Below are positions 24,758 to 33,200 of a DNA stretch of 33,405 nt, one piece after another. Each line of letters opens with the position of its first letter. Within the stretch, counting starts at the first letter, position 1. A program made the position numbers and the translations under genes. The DNA is from Nitrosomonas sp. (GTDB taxonomy: Bacteria; Pseudomonadota; Gammaproteobacteria; Burkholderiales; Nitrosomonadaceae). The notes beneath the pieces were generated by a model. It was given only the letters and a program-made list of their open reading frames with translations, did no database searches and was not told the DNA's origin. The stretch spans positions 1 to 33,405 of the forward strand of contig JADZAR010000068.1 in assembly GCA_020852475.1 (NCBI GenBank), read 5' to 3'.

Positions 24758-26824
24758 ATGCTCTCTTCACCCGGACTTGGCTCAGGACTGGATGTCAACA
24801 GTATTGTTGGCCAACTGATGACCCTTGAGCAGCGCCCGCTGCTACTGCTTAATAATAAGGAAGCGGGACAACAAGCTAAGATATCAGCATACGGCAGCCT
24901 CAAAGGAGCTCTCTCGTCATTCCAGAACAATGTCAAGACATTGACCAATGAATCAATCTTCAGTGGTGTCAAAGCCGCCACCGCCAATCCGGATATCGTT
25001 ACAGCCAGCGCATTGTCGACCGCAGCTGCGGGCAGTCATCAGATTGAAGTTTTAACGCTTGCCCAGGCGCAGAAAATCAAGTCCGATGCATTTGCTTCAA
25101 CCGATACAACAATCGGTAGCGGAGCATTGACAATTGAATTTGGCACGTATAACAGCGACGGTTCATTCACCAATCATCCCGATAAGCTGGCGAAGACAAT
25201 TACAATAGAGCCCGGTCAGTCCTCACTGGGGAGCATTCGCGATGCCATTAATCAGGCTGATGTGGGGGTTTCCGCAAGCATTGTCAACGATGGAGCGGGC
25301 AACAGGCTTATTATCGCTTCAAGCGATACCGGCTTGAATAATGCGCTGAAAATCACGGTGAGCGACAGTGACGGCAATCACACCGACACTGCCGGGTTGT
25401 CACGGCTTGCTTACGATGTTTCCACGGGTGGGACGGCGAATATGGCGGAGACAGTCGCTGCCCAGAATGCCACGATGGTGATCGACGGTATCAACATCAG
25501 TAAGCCGTCCAATACGATTTCCGATGCGCTTGGCGGTGTTACGTTCAACTTGATCAAGGCGGAACCCGGTACGACGACCACGTTGAATGTCGCTCGCGAT
25601 GTCTCAAAAGTACAGGCCGGTGCGGAAGCTTTCGTCAAGGCATATAATGAGTTGGCAAAAACCATTTCCGATGTGTCCAGGTATGATGCAGCAAATCAAC
25701 AGGCATCAGTACTTACCGGAGACTCAACGGTACGCGCAATACAGACGCAGTTGCGAGGCGTGTTGAATTCATTTCTTCCCAGCGCGGCAGGTGGACTGAA
25801 TTCATTGTCACAAATCGGTATCAGTTTTCAGAAAGATGGTACGTTACAATTGGACAATGCTAAATTGAATGCAGTGCTGAATGATCCGTCTAAAGATATT
25901 GCGGCATTCTTTACCAGCAAAACCGCAGCCACGGCGTCGCCTATCACAACCAATCTGGCGCAAACGAGCGACAATCTGATTTCACTCATTAATCAACCGG
26001 CGAATTTCCAGCCCGGCAGTTTCGCTGTCAATATTACTCAGGTAGCAACTCGGGGCGAAGCCGTGGGTAGTACTGCTGCCGCATTGAATATCAGCTCGTT
26101 GCCATTATTTGAGAACAATACACTGGATCTGTCGATCGACGGCATCAGCAGTAGCATCACGTTGACGGATGGTGCTTATACTGCTGATTCGCTAGCCGCG
26201 GAAATTCAGTCCCAAATCAACAGCAACTCAACTTTTCAAACAAGTGGCGTTTCGGTTACGGTTACTCAGAATGCCGGTATTCTGTCGATCACATCTAACC
26301 GTTTCGGTTCAGCTTCCAGTGTTGAAATCACGGGCGGAAATGGGATTGCTGATTTATTTGGTGCGCCAACTGAAACGCAGGGGCTGGATGTGGCCGGAAC
26401 TATTGGTGGAGAACCGGCAACCGGCTCAGGCAAAGATCTGAACGGTACTGGCGCGGCTGCTGATATAACGCTGCGCGTCGATGGCGGCGCTACGGGTAGT
26501 CGTGGCACGGTTGATTTCCTGCAAACCACGGAAACCCCCGAAGTTGCATCATTGCCTTCGATTGGTTTTGCCAGCAAACTGAATCGAATTCTGGAAGGCA
26601 TGCTGGAGAATGACGGATTACTTGATGGCCGTATGGATGGTATCAATGCTTCTATTAAGGATATCGACAAGCAACGCGAGGCCTTCGCGCGCCGCCTTGA
26701 AGACATTGAAAAAAGGTATCGTGCTCAATTCACCGCGTTGGATACGTTGATTGCAAGCATGACGCAAACAAGCAGTTTTTTGCAACAACAGTTAGCTGGC
26801 TTGTCTGCAACCAATAATCGCTAA
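24758..26824 (+). CDS. fliD: Flagellar filament cap protein FliD (HAP2)
   Basis: A 688-aa cap protein that sits at the filament tip and folds incoming flagellin. The N-terminal signature MLSSPGLGSGLDVNSIVGQL is diagnostic, and the C-terminal coiled coil (DGINASIKDIDKQREAFARR to FLQQQLAGL) is typical. The protein is longer than the ~470 aa enterobacterial form; the extra middle part includes an IN-motif-like segment (FAVNITQVATRGEAVGSTAA) near residue 427 and a further Ser/Thr/Gly-rich domain, suggesting additional surface-exposed domains. It lies 36 nt after flaG and 51 nt before fliS. Confidence 0.96.
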   Translation: MLSSPGLGSGLDVNSIVGQLMTLEQRPLLLLNNKEAGQQAKISAYGSLKGALSSFQNNVKTLTNESIFSGVKAATANPDIVTASALSTAAAGSHQIEVLTLAQAQKIKSDAFASTDTTIGSGALTIEFGTYNSDGSFTNHPDKLAKTITIEPGQSSLGSIRDAINQADVGVSASIVNDGAGNRLIIASSDTGLNNALKITVSDSDGNHTDTAGLSRLAYDVSTGGTANMAETVAAQNATMVIDGINISKPSNTISDALGGVTFNLIKAEPGTTTTLNVARDVSKVQAGAEAFVKAYNELAKTISDVSRYDAANQQASVLTGDSTVRAIQTQLRGVLNSFLPSAAGGLNSLSQIGISFQKDGTLQLDNAKLNAVLNDPSKDIAAFFTSKTAATASPITTNLAQTSDNLISLINQPANFQPGSFAVNITQVATRGEAVGSTAAALNISSLPLFENNTLDLSIDGISSSITLTDGAYTADSLAAEIQSQINSNSTFQTSGVSVTVTQNAGILSITSNRFGSASSVEITGGNGIADLFGAPTETQGLDVAGTIGGEPATGSGKDLNGTGAAADITLRVDGGATGSRGTVDFLQTTETPEVASLPSIGFASKLNRILEGMLENDGLLDGRMDGINASIKDIDKQREAFARRLEDIEKRYRAQFTALDTLIASMTQTSSFLQQQLAGLSATNNR

Positions 26825-26875
26825 TTCATAAAATATATATCGTAAAAGAACCGATTTTCAGAAAGGAATAATCTA

Positions 26876-27301
26876 ATGAGCGTAGCACTGAATAATCCTA
26901 TTTCAAATTATCAGCGTGTTGGCATTGAAACGGGTGTCGAGTCGGCCAATCCACACAAGCTGATTTTAATGCTTTTTGAAGGTGCATCAGAAGCGTTGAT
27001 TAAAGCAAAGCTGCATATCAAACATAATGAAATCGCCCAAAAAGGGGAAGTATTATCTAAAGCAATTATGATTATTGATCACGGTCTTAAGGCCAGTCTT
27101 GATATGCATGCCGGGGGAGAGCTTGCGCAGCATTTGCTGGCACTCTACGATTATATGACCAACCGTTTATTGATTGCGAATCTTAAAAATGACATAGAAA
27201 TTATCGATGAAGTCAATCGCTTGCTCGGTGAATTATATGACGCATGGAAAGTACTTGAAAAGTCACCGGATATCAATGCAAGGTCGAAAGCTGTTGCTTG
27301 A
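26876..27301 (+). CDS. fliS: Flagellin export chaperone FliS
   Basis: A 141-aa helical chaperone that binds the flagellin C-terminus in the cytoplasm and prevents early polymerisation. The conserved features are YQRVGIETGVESANPHKLIL, LMLFEGASEALIKAK, and LYDYMTNRLLIANLKND followed by ELYDAWKVL. Length is normal. GAAAGGAA at about 26861-26868 is the likely ribosome binding site. It is part of the filament operon, between fliD and fliT. Confidence 0.95.
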   Translation: MSVALNNPISNYQRVGIETGVESANPHKLILMLFEGASEALIKAKLHIKHNEIAQKGEVLSKAIMIIDHGLKASLDMHAGGELAQHLLALYDYMTNRLLIANLKNDIEIIDEVNRLLGELYDAWKVLEKSPDINARSKAVA

Positions 27302-27340
27302 TCAATTCTATGAAATTTTGACAAAAAAGGTTTTGCGCGA

Positions 27341-27679
27341 ATGGACGGCATAAAAATAATCAATCTGTACGAAGATATACTTGCTACGACAAATAAGATG
27401 TTGGACGCGGCTAAAAGGAATGAATGGGACACTTTAATCGCATTGGAAAGACAATGTCGTGAACTAACACAGAAACTCGCCACCAATGAAACAGAATTGC
27501 CGCTAAGTTATGAGCATCAACAGAAGAAAATCGAGATTATTCATCAAGTGCTTGATCACGATGCGCAAATCAGGCAAATTACAGAACCTTGGATGGCCAG
27601 GTTACAGGAAATAATCAGTGCTAACAGATATAAGCGCAACTTGCAGCAGACATATCAAACCAGCAGTGCATATTTTTAA
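27341..27679 (+). CDS. fliT: Flagellar protein FliT (cap chaperone)
   Basis: A 112-aa helical protein in the FliT position, 39 nt after fliS. The pattern INLYEDILATTNKMLDAAKR with NEWDTLIALERQCRELTQKL resembles the betaproteobacterial FliT N-terminal helices. FliT escorts FliD to the export gate and, in enterics, represses FlhDC. Sequence conservation in this family is low, so the assignment rests partly on position and size. Confidence 0.87.
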   Translation: MDGIKIINLYEDILATTNKMLDAAKRNEWDTLIALERQCRELTQKLATNETELPLSYEHQQKKIEIIHQVLDHDAQIRQITEPWMARLQEIISANRYKRNLQQTYQTSSAYF

Positions 27680-27957
27680 TAGACGGTTAATCTAGAATTT
27701 AATCGCCGAGATCTTGGCAAAAATTTGGCGTAAGTTATTCAGGTAAAATTTTTTTTAATAATAAATTTTCAATACTGCGGTTTCGCAAAAACTTTTGCTG
27801 GATAATAAAGTGATAGTCGAAATATGCGCCTTCCAAAATTTGATTCCAATGACTTCTTCTATTGAAGGTAGATCAGGGAGGGGCATAAGGAACCGAATTT
27901 TGCAACACGAGGAATTGTTTTATGTGATTTTGATGACACAGTAATTGATGAGAATCC
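27680..27957. other. Intergenic gap between fliT and the FliK-like gene
   Basis: 278 bp with no gene. It contains a short near-perfect dyad (GCCGAGATCTTGGC, about 27702-27716), an AT-rich stretch around 27740-27770, and a GGAGGGG run near 27877 that does not precede a usable start. This break probably separates the filament operon from the export-switch module. No promoter is firmly identified. Confidence 0.4.
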
Positions 27958-28959
27958 GTGATACCAACCATTGTTAAAACCGACGCTGGTTCACAGCAAT
28001 CCAGTCAGGCCATCACTGCAATTCGGCCGGTTACGCCTGTTACGCCCGTAAAAGTAGTTGCCGATCCCGGGAATACTGAACATGGATTTGTTCCGGGCCA
28101 ATATTATCAGGCTATTGTTGAAAAGCGCCTGCCCAATGGCAATTACGTTGTTCATATTTCGGACAAGTTTTTGCAAATGCAGTTACCCGGAGGCGCGCAA
28201 CCAGGCGACCATCTGAAGCTGCTTTTCATTACCAATGAGCCGAAGCCTAAATTTATCGTTCAGGACGAAAGCGCTGCGTATTCAAAAAATAATGCACTTA
28301 TCAGTCTGGTGGGAAAATTTTTGGACAGTTTGGTGCATCAGGGGGGGAAATTAACTGCAATGACGCCTGCCATGACAACACCAATTCTTACCAATCCACT
28401 AACAAATAAGCAGGATTCCCCCCTTTTATTGCAAAAAGCAATTTATCAAAGTGGCTTATTCTATGAATCGCATCTGGCCAAGTGGGTTCAGGGTAAATAT
28501 CCGTTCGAGAGGCTACAGTTGGAGCCACAAAATAAATTAAAAACACTCGCAACCGAAGCAGTAACAACAGCCAATGCACCAGCTTCGCTTGCGCAAGCGC
28601 ATACGTTACCACTGGTTCAGCAACAATTAATAGCCCTTGAGGCAGGTCATATCATGTGGCGAGGGGAAATCTGGAATGGTCAGCAAATGGAGTGGAATAT
28701 TTACGAAGATGACAATTACCACGATAGCAGTGTGTCAAATACTGTTAAGCAATGGAGAACCAGACTGACATTGACTTTTCCTGAGCTGGGAAAAATTACA
28801 GCGACACTTATCCTGAATGCTCAGGATATACAAATCCGGCTTGATGCCAGTAATCCTGACATTCAGTCGCAGTTGATAAACAGTCTGAATCTGTTAAAAA
28901 CAGGCTTGCAAGCAGTTGGTATGGTTGTTACTTCGTTTACGCTTCAATCCGATGACTGA
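27958..28959 (+). CDS. FliK-like flagellar hook-length control protein
   Basis: A 333-aa protein. Its C-terminal ~80 residues look like the FliK C-terminal (Flg_hook) domain: LTLTFPELGKITATLILNAQ followed by a segment giving QLINSLNLLKTGLQAVGM. FliK measures hook length and contacts the FlhB C-domain to switch export from hook to filament proteins. The N-terminal half begins with a proline/threonine-rich linker (PVTPVTPVKVV) but is short for a hook ruler. The start is GTG 27958; an in-frame TGA lies three codons upstream. Its stop overlaps the next gene, a detached FlhB C-domain, by 8 nt. It could be a second FliK paralogue, with the main fliK elsewhere. Confidence 0.82.
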   Translation: MIPTIVKTDAGSQQSSQAITAIRPVTPVTPVKVVADPGNTEHGFVPGQYYQAIVEKRLPNGNYVVHISDKFLQMQLPGGAQPGDHLKLLFITNEPKPKFIVQDESAAYSKNNALISLVGKFLDSLVHQGGKLTAMTPAMTTPILTNPLTNKQDSPLLLQKAIYQSGLFYESHLAKWVQGKYPFERLQLEPQNKLKTLATEAVTTANAPASLAQAHTLPLVQQQLIALEAGHIMWRGEIWNGQQMEWNIYEDDNYHDSSVSNTVKQWRTRLTLTFPELGKITATLILNAQDIQIRLDASNPDIQSQLINSLNLLKTGLQAVGMVVTSFTLQSDD

Positions 28960-29293
28960 CGGCGATTCAAAACTGGAGGCTGTCGCACTTGCTTATCGGG
29001 AAGGTCAGGCTGCACCTAGTATAGTCGCCAAAGGGCGTGGTCTGATTGCGCAGGAAATCATACGGCGTGCCAGAGAATCAGAGGTTTATGTTCATGAATC
29101 CAAGGAGCTTGTGGCATTGTTGATGCAAGTGGATCTTGACGATCGTATTCCTCCGCAGCTCTATGTTGCTGTTGCAGAATTGCTTGCCTGGCTATATCGT
29201 TTGGAGCAGGGGCAGAATCAGAATGGAATCGAATCAAAACATGATTCGGGGAATTCTCCTAACGCGATGCCAATTCGATCCAAAAACACTTAA
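28952..29293 (+). CDS. Detached FlhB C-terminal domain (FlhX/FlhB-C-like)
   Basis: A 113-aa protein matching only the cytoplasmic C-terminal domain of FlhB/YscU-type export switch proteins: KLEAVALAYREGQAAPSIVA, then KGRGLIAQEIIRRARE and PPQLYVAVAELLAWLYRLEQ. It has no membrane part and no NPTH autocleavage site. It begins just where FlhB would continue after cleavage, so it resembles the pre-cleaved C-fragment. In several bacteria such proteins (FlhX) can replace FlhB-C. ATG 28952 is chosen; it overlaps the fliK-like stop (ATGACTGA), implying coupled translation. ycgR follows 16 nt downstream. Confidence 0.88.
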   Translation: MTDGDSKLEAVALAYREGQAAPSIVAKGRGLIAQEIIRRARESEVYVHESKELVALLMQVDLDDRIPPQLYVAVAELLAWLYRLEQGQNQNGIESKHDSGNSPNAMPIRSKNT

Positions 29294-29309
29294 AACGGAG
29301 CTTTTCATT

Positions 29310-30068
29310 ATGCTTGATGCATCTGGATTATCTTGTCCATCAGATCTCATACCTGAAGAAGAAAATTTCCGTATCCGCACGAAGATTGATATTCTTCATA
29401 TCTTACGTAATGTAATGCGCAAGAATATGCTCATTACACTTTATTTCGATACAACCAACCGCTTTATACTAACTTCTGTTCTGGATGTTGAAGAAAATAC
29501 CGATGAAATAATAATCGATTATGGTGCTAATCCGAGGTACAACCGGCTTGCTTTGACTTCAACGGACTTAACTTTCGTTACTTCGCTAGATCGCATCAAA
29601 ATAGAATTCAAATCCACCAGAATCAGAAAAATAGAGTTTGAAGATCGTTATGCATTTGCAGTCAAATTACCCGATTACCTGATTCGCTTTCAAAGAAGAA
29701 ACTACTTTCGTATACCAACGCCGATTATCGTACCGATTAAGTGTGTTATCCCTATTCCGAATCAAGCCGCGCCAGTTAAGGCCGAAATTACGTTAATCGA
29801 CATCAGTTGTGGCGGTATCGGTGTTATTGATCACCACCCGGTAATCAGCTTTGATCCCGGAATAATTTATCATCATTGTCAAATCAATTTGCCCGAAATA
29901 GGGAACATAATCGCAACAATTCAGGTGAAAAACACCTATGAAATGATGCTCAGGAATGGAAAAACATGTAAACGGGCCGGGTGTGAATTTATTAATCTGC
30001 CTGCTGAAATGGAAGCCATGATTCAGCGTTATGTGACCCTGAAAGATCAGACCAGAAAAACACCTTAA
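29310..30068 (+). CDS. ycgR: c-di-GMP-binding flagellar brake protein YcgR
   Basis: A 252-aa protein with an N-terminal YcgR domain (residues ~18-120) and a C-terminal PilZ domain. The c-di-GMP binding residues are present: R130-x3-R134 in QRRNYFRIP and D164-x-S166-x2-G169 in DISCGG. At high c-di-GMP, YcgR binds the flagellar motor and slows or biases it. ATG 29310 is preceded by ACGGAG with a 10-nt gap. An in-frame upstream extension overlaps the FlhB-like gene and is rejected. It sits last in the export-switch module and just before a giant surface protein gene, linking motility to attachment. Confidence 0.94.
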   Translation: MLDASGLSCPSDLIPEEENFRIRTKIDILHILRNVMRKNMLITLYFDTTNRFILTSVLDVEENTDEIIIDYGANPRYNRLALTSTDLTFVTSLDRIKIEFKSTRIRKIEFEDRYAFAVKLPDYLIRFQRRNYFRIPTPIIVPIKCVIPIPNQAAPVKAEITLIDISCGGIGVIDHHPVISFDPGIIYHHCQINLPEIGNIIATIQVKNTYEMMLRNGKTCKRAGCEFINLPAEMEAMIQRYVTLKDQTRKTP

Positions 30069-30179
30069 AAAAATCTGTGATTGGTTCAGTGTAATTCGAT
30101 ACATTACTGTACCCTTTATTCGTTCAATTTCGATGGCCGCTTTTTTATTTCCACAATAAAATAGATAGTTGTAGCATCT

Positions 30180-30197
30180 AAAAAGATATCATCTTTT
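30180..30197. repeat. Short inverted repeat upstream of the giant repeat protein gene
   Basis: AAAAGAT-ATC-ATCTTTT at 30181-30197 is a perfect 7-bp dyad with a 3-nt centre, about 46 bp before the GTG start of the large DUF4347 gene. It may be an operator or a weak terminator after ycgR; the sequence alone does not decide. Confidence 0.35.
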
Positions 30198-30242
30198 GAT
30201 TGAGCGATATACCTCAAACATACTATTTCAGGGGGATAAAAA

Positions 30243-33200
30243 GTGCCAACTATCAAAAATACCCGGGCAACCTATTCAGGCCATGTCAGGCAACAACCTT
30301 TTTTCCGAGAGCTGGTTAATACAAAAGAAGTTCTTTTTATTGATCGGGGCATTGAGGATCATCAGGTTCTGATTGACAGTGTCCGGACGGGAATCGCTGT
30401 TCATCTCCTCGACAGTCACAACGATGGCGTGTTGCAGCTCAGTGAAATTCTGCTCCAGTATACAAATCTGGAAGCGGTTCATATTGTATCGCATGGTACC
30501 ACTGGCTGCCTGATACTCGGAAACAGCCTGCTATCCTCAGCCACGCTCGGCAAATATCAGCGCAGTTTGTTTTCCTGGCAAGCCAGCTTTAAACAAAATG
30601 CCGATATTCTGATATATGGCTGCAATGTCGGGAAAGGTATCTCAGGTAAGTACTTTATTCAGCAACTGGCAGAAATAACCGGAGTCAATGTCGCTGCGTC
30701 GAGCACTCTGACGGGAAATAGCGAACAGGGTGGAAACTGGGTGCTGGATGTCACAACCAGTAAAATCAATACACAATTTGTGTTTCGCAAGGAAAGCCTT
30801 GCACACTTTTCTTCGATTTTAGCGACCAATACGTTGGATTTTACCAACGATACGGTTACCAATTTTGTCACGGCAACACATCCGACAACCAACTTCGGCA
30901 CTATCAACTTAAAAGTCGTCAAGGATGTGAACTCAACGGGCACTGCAAATGCCTCACTGACGCTTGCATTAACCGGAACGATCGATGATACATTTGATGA
31001 TTTTTATTATCCCGGCACTGACGGCGAATATCTCGTCATCTATACTGATGGCCGTGAAGTTGATTTCCAGTCGATAGGATTTGGCAGCAGTAACAGTGCA
31101 GCTTATACCAGTTTGACGGTTTATGCATATAGAGACAACAATCTGCTGGGCAGCCAGACTTTCGGTCCAGTGGGCGCCAATTTCCCCAATAATTTCAGTA
31201 CCGAGGCAGTTACTTTTACCAGCAGTATTTTCGATAATGCTGACGAAATACGCCTGATTGGTGTCGACGGCGTTAACGTGGATGTTGTCAATACCGTCGT
31301 TGATGATCTCGTCATTGCGGATGCCATAGCCGATCCCACGATCACCTTGGCGACTTATAACGCCAGTACCAACACGCTGGTGGTAACCGGGATCAACATG
31401 CTGGCTACCGGCGGCGCAACCAATGACATTGATGTTTCCAAACTGACGTTGACCGGTGAGGGGGGGGCGACGTACACACTGACCTCTTCTAATGTTGAAA
31501 TCGATTCGGCGACGCAGTTTACGGTTGTGTTGAATGCCCTGGACCAGGTTAACGTGGAAGGCCTGTTGAATAGGAATGGCACATCATCAGTTGGGGCTGT
31601 GACCTACAATATCGCCGCCGCCGCGGACTGGAATCCTGCTCAGGCTGGCAATGCCGACCTGACCGGCAATGGTGTTACGGTCAGCAATGTGCAGATACCA
31701 ACTATTACATCAGCAACATACGATGCCAGTACCGGTAGTCTGATTGTCACCGGTACCAATCTGGTTAAGGCCGTTGGCGCAACCAATGACATCACCGCCA
31801 ACAAATTCACTCTGACTGGCGAAGGTGGCAGCACTTATACGTTGACAGATACTTCCAACGTCGAGATCACTTCAGCAACGCAATTTACCCTGACATTGAG
31901 CGCTGCCGACAAGGCTGCAATCAACCAGATCATCAACAAAAATGGCGCCAGCTCCACGGGTGGCACAACGTATAATCTGGCAGTAGCCGACGACTGGAAC
32001 ACAGTCATCGGAAATACAGATATCTCTGATGCGGCTGGTAACGGCATCACGGTCGGCAATGTTGCTGTGCCAACAATAACCAGCGCGACTTACAATTATT
32101 CCTCTAACATATTAACCGTAACTGGAACCGGTTTTCTAAAAAACTCTGGCGCTACCAACGATATCGATGTTTCCAAACTCACCTTTACCGGTGAAGGCGG
32201 CGCAACCTACACGTTGACCAACGCTTCCGATGTGGAAATTACTTCCGCAACCGAATTTTCAGTGACTCTAAGCGGCGCTGATTTGATCAATGTGGAAGCG
32301 CTGCTCAACAACAATGGCACCAGTTCTGCTGATGTCACCACTTATAATCTCGCGGCTGCGGAAGACTGGGCGGCTGGCGCGGACAGCGCGGTCAATGTGG
32401 CCGATACGACCGGCAATGGTATCACGGTATCCAACTATTCCGCGCCCACGATCACCTCGGCGACTTATGACGTGAGTACAGGGCAGTTGGTTATTACAGG
32501 CGCCAATTTTGTTAATCAATCCGGTGCTGCAAATGACATAGACGTTTCCTTATTCACATTCACCGGTGAAAGCGGAGACACCTATACGCTGACCGATACC
32601 AGCGATGTCGACATTACTTCGGCGACAGACGCAACCATCACCCTGAGCGCAACAGACCGCTTGAGTGTCAACGGCATCCTGAATAACAATGGTACGGCCA
32701 GCGCTGTCAGCGGCACTACTTATAATCTGGCGGCTGCCGACAATTGGATGGCAGGCGCACCCAGCGCGAATAACATTGCCGATACAACCAATGCAGTTAC
32801 CGTCAGCAACGTGGCCACGCCTACGATCACGAGTGCAACATACGATGCCGGTGTTGGTAGTCTGATTGTCACCGGTGTCAATCTGGTTAAGGCCGTTGGC
32901 GCAACCAACGACATTACCGCCAACAAATTCACCTTGACCGGCGAAGGCGGCGGCACCTATACATTGACGGATACTTCCAATGTGGAGATAACGTCCGGAA
33001 CGCAATTTACTATTACGTTGAGCGCAACCGATAAAGCGGCGATCAATCAAATCATCAACAAAAATGGGGCCAGCTCCACAGGGGGTACAACCTACAATCT
33101 GGCCGCCGCCGACGATTGGAACACGGTGATTGGCAATGTCGACATATCCGACGCCACGAATACTATCACTGTCAGCAATGTGGCGGTACCCACCATAACT

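Noticed and set aside
29136..29309. Upstream extension of YcgR
   Set aside because: It would overlap almost half of the FlhB C-domain gene, and the extra residues do not resemble YcgR.
30659..33050. Series of minus-strand open frames across the repeat region, some with similar sequences
   Set aside because: They mirror the tandem modules of the plus-strand giant gene and lack starts and ribosome binding sites; their similarity only reflects the repeats.
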